Part shown: positions 17,183 through 24,050 of the stretch, in pieces | Numbering within the stretch: position 1 is the stretch's first letter | Layout of the letters: the number at the start of each line of letters is the position of its first letter | Assembly (NCBI GenBank): GCA_965223215.1 | Contig: CBDCVZ010000010.1 | Location: 3,534,001-3,598,000, forward strand | Reading direction: 5' to 3' | DNA: 64,000 nt | Origin: JABDMH01 sp965223215 | Lineage (GTDB): Bacteria; Bacteroidota; Bacteroidia; Chitinophagales; Saprospiraceae | The notes under the pieces: model-generated | Database searches by the model: none | What the model saw: the letters and a program-made list of their open reading frames with translations, nothing else | What the model was told of the DNA's origin: nothing | Made by a program: the position numbers and the translations under genes

Positions 17183-18949
17183 TTAAAATCCATACATCTC
17201 TCGAATTTCCTTTTTGTAGCGTTGCTCAATCTCTCTTCGTTTTGGTTTGTAAGCTGCCGACAAAAGTCCGTTTTCAGTGGTCCATTCTTCAGCAGATAAA
17301 AAGTGTTTCATCACTCGCTTAAATTTGGGCAAGGTCTTGTTTATCGTCTCAATCTCATCGTGCACTTTACGCTTAATTTTAACATTGTGAACCATATAAG
17401 TTGGGCTGGACCAATGGATGTTGTTTCGATCACACCATTGCTTAAGCAGATCAAATTTTGGGACAATCACTGCCGAAACAAAAGGCCTTTGAAAACCAAT
17501 GACCAGCATCTGTAGGATAAAAGGTGAGCTACCAAATTTCGATTCTAAAAGTGCAGGTGCAATATATTTGCCGGCAGATGTCTTGATGATTTCCTTTTTT
17601 CTGTCAGTGACCACCAGAAACCCCTTCTCATTAAAGTGACCAATATCGCCGGTCTTAAGCCAACCTTCATCATTGAATAAATCTTTCGTCATAGCGGGTT
17701 GTTGATAATAACCAATGGTCACATTGGGACCTCGCACCAAAATCTCTCCGGTATGATCAATTTTGACCTCGACATTGGGCAGGGGTAATCCAACCGTTCC
17801 CAGCTGGTACAACCCCGGCTTAAAGCGATTGATCGAGATGATGGGTGCGGTCTCGGTCATACCATATCCTTCTCTAATGGCAATACCAGCCACTTCGAGA
17901 AACTGACTGAGAGAGGGTCGCAAATGTGCTCCACCGACCACAACGCTCTCCAATCTGCCACCCAGGGCCATGCGCAATTTTCGGAAAAACAAATGTCTTG
18001 CCAACCAATGCATAGCCGTGATTCGAAGCGGTCTTCGACCTGACTCGAGCGGCCTCTGGGCCAAATGTACAACCATGCGAAGGACCTTCTTTCTCCACCA
18101 ACCACGTTGTAATCTAAATCTCTCAAAACTCTCTGCGATCCGTTCGATGATTCGTGGAACAGCTGTGACAAAATTTGGTTTTATCTCACGGAGTGCTTCC
18201 GGAAGCTGGTGCACCTCTTCGATCACGTGCACTTTCATACCCATCAAAAGGTAGGCAAAGATGGCTGCTCGCTCGAGGATGTGACTAAATGGCAAATAAC
18301 TCAATACCACCGATCCAGGCTGAATGGGAATTAAGGGGGTGAGCGACCTTAAATTACTCATGATATTTTTGTGCGTCAGCATGACGCCCTTGGGTCGACC
18401 GCTCGAGCCTGAGGTATAAATTATGTTAGCCAATTGACCTTCCTCTACCCGCTGCGCAGTGGATTCGATGGCTTGATGATCACAATTTGGTCGAAAAAAC
18501 CGAGTGTAGATTTTTGAATCGTGCGCATGAGCAATATGAAAGACTGCTGTCGTACTCTGTGAGCCATCCCGGGCGTAGTCTTCTTGTAATTTCGCGGCAC
18601 GTTTTGTTGAGGCAATAAATAAATATTTAGGTTGGGTTTCCTCAATGACTTGATGCAACTGAAGTTCATCAAAGGTATGATGTACAATCACAGGCAAGGC
18701 ACCAATCATCTGAGCTGCCAAATCCAAAAAGAGTGCAACGGGATGACATTCCCTGGGAATGATTAATATACGATCGCCAGCAGAAACATCATTTTCAATC
18801 AATCCTCCTGCAAATGAAGATATTTCCCTTAGCATGGCAGCCGCATCAAATTCAAGGTACTTATTTTGGAAGTGGTAACGAAAGTAGGATTTGTCACCAT
18901 GCTGCCTTGCCTGAAACGAAATAATATCAAAGACCCGATCCAACTTCAT
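17183..18949 (-). CDS. Long-chain fatty-acid-CoA ligase (AMP-binding, FAA1 type)
   Basis: Activates fatty acids to acyl-CoA with ATP. 588 residues, as expected for the long-chain FAA1/FadD15 branch. The P-loop YTSGSSGRPKGVMLTH, the A5 motif GYGMTET, GWLKTGDIG, and the hinge DRKKEIIKTSAGKYIAP are present. The C-terminal lysine region (AAYKPKRREIEQRYKKEI) is typical of the branch. Its start overlaps the upstream hydrolase stop by four bases, a coupled ATGA-type arrangement. A second, shorter acyl-CoA ligase lies at 32.4-33.9 kb, so the organism keeps at least two such enzymes. Confidence 0.92.
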   Translation of the reverse strand: MKLDRVFDIISFQARQHGDKSYFRYHFQNKYLEFDAAAMLREISSFAGGLIENDVSAGDRILIIPRECHPVALFLDLAAQMIGALPVIVHHTFDELQLHQVIEETQPKYLFIASTKRAAKLQEDYARDGSQSTTAVFHIAHAHDSKIYTRFFRPNCDHQAIESTAQRVEEGQLANIIYTSGSSGRPKGVMLTHKNIMSNLRSLTPLIPIQPGSVVLSYLPFSHILERAAIFAYLLMGMKVHVIEEVHQLPEALREIKPNFVTAVPRIIERIAESFERFRLQRGWWRKKVLRMVVHLAQRPLESGRRPLRITAMHWLARHLFFRKLRMALGGRLESVVVGGAHLRPSLSQFLEVAGIAIREGYGMTETAPIISINRFKPGLYQLGTVGLPLPNVEVKIDHTGEILVRGPNVTIGYYQQPAMTKDLFNDEGWLKTGDIGHFNEKGFLVVTDRKKEIIKTSAGKYIAPALLESKFGSSPFILQMLVIGFQRPFVSAVIVPKFDLLKQWCDRNNIHWSSPTYMVHNVKIKRKVHDEIETINKTLPKFKRVMKHFLSAEEWTTENGLLSAAYKPKRREIEQRYKKEIREMYGF

Positions 18950-19896
18950 GCAGGCAATTTTGATTCTGCGCCAATACTGTTGAGCAGTTCATAGAGTAGC
19001 TCATGAAATTCTGGAAAATCAGGTAGATTGTTGTGGCCAGCAAACTTTACCGGATGCAGATGAATCTTTCCAGGATGTTCTGCTTGCAGCTGTTCACTAT
19101 GGGCATAGGGAATGAGTCGATCCCGGGTTCCGTGAATAATATGTATCGGTGCCTCCACTGATTTGAGAAAGGAAGCAGTCGGAATGTGGTACCTCAATAG
19201 TAATTTTATCGGAAGCAAAAATCCGTAGCGTGTAATTAGTTTTCGGAAACTATAATAGGGCGAATCTAAGATGAGTAGAGCCGGTCTATTCCATGAAGCA
19301 ATGCGCGCTGCGATGCCCGATCCATAGGACCTTCCAAATAATCCTATTTTATCTTCATGGTACCTTTTGCTTAGCCATTCATAGATATGTTGTGCATCTC
19401 GATAAAGCCTGGCTTCGGTGCGTTTTCCCTTGCTCTTACCAAACCCTCGATAGTCCATCATATAAAAATCAAACCCATTGGCCACGAAATCCTTGGCAAA
19501 TTTGCCCCAGCCTTTAATGCTGCGTGAATTCCCTTTAAAATAATAGATGACCCCGCGACTATTGGGCACTTTAAATAGGATACTATTAATCACACCACCA
19601 TCTTCCATTTCAAAATCATGTTCTTCAAACTCGAAGGGATAATTATAGATAAACTGTGCCGGTAAAATTTCTGGCCGGAAGAAAAAATAATGTTGAAAGA
19701 AATAGAACAGCAGGCAAATCATCAGATAGCCAACGATCAGCCAGATCAAAACATCCCAGAAGGTACTACCGCCTTGCATCGCTGGATAAAATAAGGAAAG
19801 TATGGCAGGTTTTAATCGGCATTTCAAAATCATCAACTGGTGTTGCCAATCCCTTTCATCCTTGGATAGTTTGGTTCTATCCGATACCTTCGCCAA
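18946..19896 (-). CDS. Membrane-anchored alpha/beta hydrolase (BEM46/ABHD-like)
   Basis: Up to 316 residues. One transmembrane segment (FWDVLIWLIVGYLMICLLFYF, around residues 46-66) precedes a serine hydrolase domain: Ser190 in FGRSYGSG, Asp in GTRDRLIP, His in FAGHNNLPD, and the DYRGFGKSKG loop. This resembles the BEM46/ABHD13 group. The first 40 residues look poorly coding. A later Met (MQGGSTFW, genome position ~19779) would place the anchor right at the N-terminus and leave a more normal gap to the divergent methyltransferase, so the longer start is uncertain. Co-transcribed with the ligase downstream. Confidence 0.85.
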   Translation of the reverse strand: MAKVSDRTKLSKDERDWQHQLMILKCRLKPAILSLFYPAMQGGSTFWDVLIWLIVGYLMICLLFYFFQHYFFFRPEILPAQFIYNYPFEFEEHDFEMEDGGVINSILFKVPNSRGVIYYFKGNSRSIKGWGKFAKDFVANGFDFYMMDYRGFGKSKGKRTEARLYRDAQHIYEWLSKRYHEDKIGLFGRSYGSGIAARIASWNRPALLILDSPYYSFRKLITRYGFLLPIKLLLRYHIPTASFLKSVEAPIHIIHGTRDRLIPYAHSEQLQAEHPGKIHLHPVKFAGHNNLPDFPEFHELLYELLNSIGAESKLPA

Positions 19897-19936
19897 CAGA
19901 TGACCAGATGCCTCATTTTACAAGCTAATCTCCGAT

Positions 19937-20776
19937 TTGCCTGATTTCAAAAAGATCATCGACCGTATCCCTCGACGTTTGCAGTCACTGCTCAGGATGC
20001 TCTATTATTTGCCCTCAGAACTTTGGGATCGGATGCTGGGAAAACACGATGCCAATATCCCACCTCGCCGGCTGATGTTTGTAGGGCCGGGCCCCTTTAT
20101 GGCCATCGGTCGGCACCTGGTCCAATTGTTTAAAGATCACGGAAATCTTCAACCCAGTGACCACGTACTTGACATCGGATGTGGAGTAGGGCGGATTGCC
20201 CTTCCCCTCACCCATTATTTGAATGCCGAAGGTCAGTATCACGGCTTTGACATCGTGAAAGATGCCATAAACTGGTGTCAAAAGCACATTAGCGCTCAAC
20301 ATCCGAATTTTCATTTTGACCATGTCGACCTTTATAATAAGAATTACAATGCCCGGGGACGGTTAATGGCGATTCAACATCAGTTTCCTTATCCACAGCA
20401 ATCCTTTGATTTTGCTTTTGCGACCTCTCTCTTTACCCATATGATGCCGCATGAAATGCAACATTATATCGGAGAAATGGCTAAGGTCATTCGCAAGGGA
20501 GGTCGTTGTTTCTGTACTTTTTTCATTCTTCATCGAGCTGCATTGCAAGTAATTGAGGCGGGAGAGAGCCATTTTCCATTTGACCACGATTTGGGACAAT
20601 ACAGGGTTGTAAATCCAGCGATGCCAGAACAGGCCATTGCCTTTGACGAAGCCTTTATCAGGACTGTTTTTCAACAGCACCATTTGAAAATTGTGGAACC
20701 CATTCGATATGGTTCATGGTCCAAAAATCCTAAGGCCCTGAGCATGCAAGACATCATTATCGCAATCAAGGAGTAA
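19937..20776 (+). CDS. Class I SAM-dependent methyltransferase
   Basis: 279 residues with the SAM-binding motif I VLDIGCGVGRIALP (~77-90), an acidic loop after strand 2 (HGFDIVKDAI), and a motif IV-like FDFAFATSLFTHM. Resembles bacterial methyltransferases preceded by a basic PPRRLMFVG segment. No ATG opens the frame: TTG at 19937 is used here, and the next in-frame ATG (19997) would drop 20 residues. The substrate is unknown. It diverges from the hydrolase/ligase operon with a short gap, and the next gene follows after ~40 bases, so the two may be co-transcribed. Confidence 0.85.
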   Translation: MPDFKKIIDRIPRRLQSLLRMLYYLPSELWDRMLGKHDANIPPRRLMFVGPGPFMAIGRHLVQLFKDHGNLQPSDHVLDIGCGVGRIALPLTHYLNAEGQYHGFDIVKDAINWCQKHISAQHPNFHFDHVDLYNKNYNARGRLMAIQHQFPYPQQSFDFAFATSLFTHMMPHEMQHYIGEMAKVIRKGGRCFCTFFILHRAALQVIEAGESHFPFDHDLGQYRVVNPAMPEQAIAFDEAFIRTVFQQHHLKIVEPIRYGSWSKNPKALSMQDIIIAIKE

Positions 20777-20815
20777 CTCTTAAGTTGAAAAAACATACCT
20801 TGGTTTTGAGTATTA

Positions 20816-21538
20816 ATGGATGGCTGTGAAATGGGTAAAGATATTTATATAGACGCCAGATATTGCGGACCTCCGGGTATGGGCAACGGAGGGTACGTAT
20901 GTGGTAGGATTGCTAAAGAAATAGATTTTCATCCCGAGATAAAGCTGAAATTACCAACCCCGCTCGACACACAACTTTCCTTGGTCAAGTCGAATGGATC
21001 GATTCAACTTATTCATCAAGAAAAGCTAATCGCAGAAGCACAACCCTCTTCACTGACGATGTCCTTACCCAGTCCAATTGAGTATGAGACGGCAAAAAAG
21101 GCATCCTCCCGATTCATTGGGCACCACGGTAAACATCCCTTTCCTGCCTGCTTTGTCTGCGGACCACATCGGTCCAGAGAATCAGGTCTGCACATTTTTG
21201 CCGGTTCTGTAGATAAAGGTGAACTTTATGCAGCCGTCTGGACACCTCGTCACCAATTAGCTAATAAAAATGCTGAAGTAGCATCTGAGTATATCTGGGC
21301 CGCCCTGGATTGTCCGGGATCATTTGCGGTGGCTAAAGATCGGTTTGTTCCTTTGGTGTTGGGTACTTTTGCTGCCAAGCTGGAACAATCCGTGCAGGCG
21401 GGAAAACGACACGTCATCTTAGCCTGGCTTATTAATTCTGTTGGGCGAAAACACCAGTGTGGCACCGCTCTTTACACAGAGAAAGGCGAGGTCTGCGCCT
21501 TTGCCAGAGCCACTTGGATTACCCTTAAACAATCGTGA
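20816..21538 (+). CDS. Unassigned protein with double-hotdog thioesterase-like features
   Basis: 240 residues without signal peptide or membrane segment. I do not recognise a firm family. The N-terminal half has RYCGPPGMGNGGYVCGRIA, a loop like those that open hotdog-fold acyl-CoA-binding proteins. The centre holds FPACFVCGPHR, a Cys-x-x-Cys-Gly knuckle. The second half (VASEYIWAALDCPGSFAV, VILAWLINSVGRKHQCGTALY) could be the second hotdog repeat. A role on acyl thioesters would match the nearby acyl-CoA ligase, but this is inference. A second Met at codon 6 is an alternative start. Confidence 0.6.
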   Translation: MDGCEMGKDIYIDARYCGPPGMGNGGYVCGRIAKEIDFHPEIKLKLPTPLDTQLSLVKSNGSIQLIHQEKLIAEAQPSSLTMSLPSPIEYETAKKASSRFIGHHGKHPFPACFVCGPHRSRESGLHIFAGSVDKGELYAAVWTPRHQLANKNAEVASEYIWAALDCPGSFAVAKDRFVPLVLGTFAAKLEQSVQAGKRHVILAWLINSVGRKHQCGTALYTEKGEVCAFARATWITLKQS

Positions 21539-21751
21539 TTACAATATTTTTAACAATCGATTACACGACGTCTAGAAATCGATGATTGATGAACCCACGA
21601 TGATCGACGTTGCAGATTAATTAGGCATTTCCCCGAATAATCGTTAAATTACTAAGGAAACAGTCTGCAGAGTACCCTCTGACCCCTAGAATAACCAAGT
21701 TATTTAAGGACCCTTTCTAACCCATATTTTTTAACAAACCAACGGAGACTT

Positions 21752-22600
21752 ATGAGAAATGCAATACTCATCTTGTGTCTTGTCCTATGGTTGATTTTAG
21801 GTTGGTTTTATTGTCAATCTTCCATTGAATGTTGTCAAAACGGAAGTGCCGCTGCAACTGAATTACCAGAGCAACAAGCACCAGATGCCGAATCGGGATC
21901 TGGACAAAATCTCGACCGTGAAGCTATAGCTGATGACTATATCATGTTTCGGTGGTCAGATAATGACCCAATACTTAGAGATGATTGGGATAAATACAAA
22001 GATGAATTAATCAGCGATTTAAGTGATGAAGAATTTATGGAGATCACAGGGCTGTATCGGGAAGGAGAAATTAATAACACTTCCTTTGATAATCTGGGGC
22101 TCGCCCGCGCCAATCAAATAAGATCCCTGATGGTGCCTCCTCTTTCTAACGAAAGAATTGTCATCAAATCCAGACTCGCTGGTGGTGCCGTCGATACCAC
22201 CCAACCCTTCTCTTCCATTGACTTTCGAAGCTATGCAGAAAGTGAGGGAATTGACGAATCTCTACCCGACAAAACCATCATTCGATTCCCCTTTAATTCG
22301 ACCAGTAAAATAAGTAACCCAGCAATCATAGATTATCTGGACAAGGTTGCTCTACGAGTAAAAACATCTAACGAACGAATTAGACTTACCGGTCATACCG
22401 ATGACGTGGGTGGATCAGGCTCCAATATGACACTGGGCCAACTCCGAGCAGACTTTATTAAGAACTATCTGGTAGGTAAAGGGGTGGCATCAGATAAAAT
22501 TATCACGAATTCACGTGGAGAATCTGCACCGGTAGCAAACAACGACAATGCAGAAGGCCGTGCTCAAAATCGACGTGTTGAATTGGAAATTATTAAATAA
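21752..22600 (+). CDS. OmpA-like protein with membrane anchor and degenerate first OmpA domain
   Basis: 282 residues. A single hydrophobic N-terminus (ILILCLVLWLILGWFYC) is followed by a Cys-rich and acidic linker. Residues ~170-282 are a canonical OmpA/MotB peptidoglycan-binding domain with LTGHTDDVG, LGQLRADFIKNYL, and GRAQNRRVELEI. Before it, residues ~65-140 (MEITGLYREGE, NLGLARANQIRSLM) look like a second, degenerate OmpA-type fold that has lost the binding signature. It therefore probably links membrane and cell wall. The next gene, 18 bases later, is a membrane-anchored HhH protein, so they likely act together. Confidence 0.85.
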   Translation: MRNAILILCLVLWLILGWFYCQSSIECCQNGSAAATELPEQQAPDAESGSGQNLDREAIADDYIMFRWSDNDPILRDDWDKYKDELISDLSDEEFMEITGLYREGEINNTSFDNLGLARANQIRSLMVPPLSNERIVIKSRLAGGAVDTTQPFSSIDFRSYAESEGIDESLPDKTIIRFPFNSTSKISNPAIIDYLDKVALRVKTSNERIRLTGHTDDVGGSGSNMTLGQLRADFIKNYLVGKGVASDKIITNSRGESAPVANNDNAEGRAQNRRVELEIIK

Positions 22601-22618
22601 TTAGAAAAACCAACAATC

Positions 22619-23584
22619 ATGATACTGCTGTTAACTTTTTGCGATTTTCCGTGGTGGGTGGCATGGCTACTACCATTTTTATTGGGATTATTGCTTGGTT
22701 GGCTATTATGGGCCAGATTCAAAACCCTATACGAGGAACGGCAAATCGAGCTAGATGCTTTGAGAAGAAGGGTGAGTGAGATAGAAAGCGATTTGGAAGA
22801 CTGCAAAAGAAGCCGAATCCACGATAAAGGCCGAATTGCTGAATTGGAAACAAAATTAAGTGATGCTCAAAAAGCACTTGCTGCACGAGAGGCGGAAATA
22901 ACAGGATCAAGCGATGCACCGGAATCGGGTGCGGTCGCCGCAGGATTTGTGGCTGGGACCGAGGAAGACGAGGATGCTGGTGGAGATGTGAATATTTATG
23001 GTGCCCTTCCGGAAAGCAATCTTCAAATAATCGAGGGTGTTGGCCCAAAAATGGAATCTGTGCTTAAGGAAAATGGAATTAATTCTTGGTCACTGTTGGC
23101 GAGTAAGAATGCAGACGATTTGAAAGCCATTTTAGCAAAATATGGTGATAAGTATAGGGGAATCATTGATCCCCAGACCTGGCCGAAGCAGGCCTCTCTG
23201 GCACGGGATGGTGAATGGGAAACACTGATTTCCTTGCAGAAAGAATTGGATGCGGGTCGGACCGGAGGTTCTGGGCAAACGGATTCTAAACTGGAAAAAA
23301 TCATGGTTAAGCTCGGCTTGTTGCGCAGATATCAGCAGGATGACTTGAAGGCAATCGAAGGGATCGGTCCCAAAATTGAAGCACTTCTACATGAGGCAGG
23401 CATCGATACTTGGCGAACATTATCTCAGACACCAGTAGATCGGATTCAGGAAATCTTAAATGCTGCCGGACCCCGATACAAACTCGCAGAACCGAGGACC
23501 TGGCCAAAACAAGCGGAACTCGCCGCGGAAGGAAGATTTACGGAGTTGCAGATTTATCAAGATGAGTTGACAGGTGGTCGATAG
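22619..23584 (+). CDS. Membrane-anchored coiled-coil protein with two helix-hairpin-helix modules
   Basis: 321 residues. A hydrophobic segment at ~11-31 (WWVAWLLPFLLGLLLGWLL) is followed by a charged coiled coil at ~36-95 and an acidic linker. Two related ~80-residue modules come next, each starting IEG(V/I)GPK and holding a TWPKQA block: one at ~134-213 and one at ~240-321. The GVGPK/GIGPK turns are helix-hairpin-helix motifs, as in the COG3743 flap-endonuclease-like group, so nucleic-acid binding is possible, though protein-protein use is also known. No nuclease residues are seen. It pairs with the OmpA gene upstream. A hairpin follows its stop. Confidence 0.75.
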   Translation: MILLLTFCDFPWWVAWLLPFLLGLLLGWLLWARFKTLYEERQIELDALRRRVSEIESDLEDCKRSRIHDKGRIAELETKLSDAQKALAAREAEITGSSDAPESGAVAAGFVAGTEEDEDAGGDVNIYGALPESNLQIIEGVGPKMESVLKENGINSWSLLASKNADDLKAILAKYGDKYRGIIDPQTWPKQASLARDGEWETLISLQKELDAGRTGGSGQTDSKLEKIMVKLGLLRRYQQDDLKAIEGIGPKIEALLHEAGIDTWRTLSQTPVDRIQEILNAAGPRYKLAEPRTWPKQAELAAEGRFTELQIYQDELTGGR

Positions 23585-23609
23585 TTGCATTGAGTGACTT
23601 GATTTCATC

Positions 23610-23639
23610 GGGCTAGGAGAACCCATCCGTTCCTAGCCC
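23610..23639 (+). terminator. Stem-loop after the OmpA/HhH pair
   Basis: Perfect 9-bp stem GGGCTAGGA / TCCTAGCCC with a 12-base loop, 25 bases after the HhH gene stop and ~85 bases before the PadR gene. It lacks a long T-run but fits a transcript end. Confidence 0.45.
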
Positions 23640-23704
23640 TCTTGGCTGATCTCCCTAAACTGTCGGTTTCTAGAAATATTCCAGTACCTTCTCATTATTT
23701 GTTT

Positions 23705-23712
23705 TACATTTA
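23705..23712 (+). promoter_or_regulatory. -7 box-like element before the PadR gene
   Basis: TACATTTA, one base from the TANNTTTG consensus, lies 12 bases before the PadR ATG. I see no clear -33 element. A near-identical TACATTTA precedes the amidohydrolase ATG at 11790, so short leaders may be usual here. Confidence 0.3.
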
Positions 23713-23723
23713 GGTATTTAATC

Positions 23724-24047
23724 ATGAAAGGAAGCCACTTAGGGGAATTCGAAGAACTAGTGTTGTTGGCGGTAGGTATCTTGGGCGACCGGGCCTATGC
23801 CATTTCCGTATCTGAAGAAATTGCCAGTCAGACCAATCGAACGGTATCCATTAGCCCGGTGCATACGGCGCTATATCGTCTTGAAAAAAAGGGATTCGTG
23901 ACTTCGAAATTGGCAGGAGCCACCGCTGTGCGCGGAGGAAGGAGAAAAAGGATGTATGAGATGACTCCGACCGGTCGAGCAGCCGTTGATCAGGTCCGGA
24001 CCTTACGCAATCGGATGTGGGATCTCTTACCTGATTATGAAGTCTGA
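23724..24047 (+). CDS. PadR family transcriptional regulator
   Basis: 107-residue winged-helix DNA-binding protein. The PadR N-terminal domain covers most of the length: FEELVLLAVGILGDRAYAISV, then HTALYRLEKKGFV as recognition helix, and a GGRRKRMYEMTPTGRAAV wing. The C-terminal dimerisation helix is short, as in the small PadR-s2 group. Its stop is three bases before the FtsX permease start. This regulator/permease pair is a recurrent Bacteroidota arrangement, and PadR most likely represses the two-gene operon. Confidence 0.92.
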   Translation: MKGSHLGEFEELVLLAVGILGDRAYAISVSEEIASQTNRTVSISPVHTALYRLEKKGFVTSKLAGATAVRGGRRKRMYEMTPTGRAAVDQVRTLRNRMWDLLPDYEV

Positions 24048-24050
24048 CCC

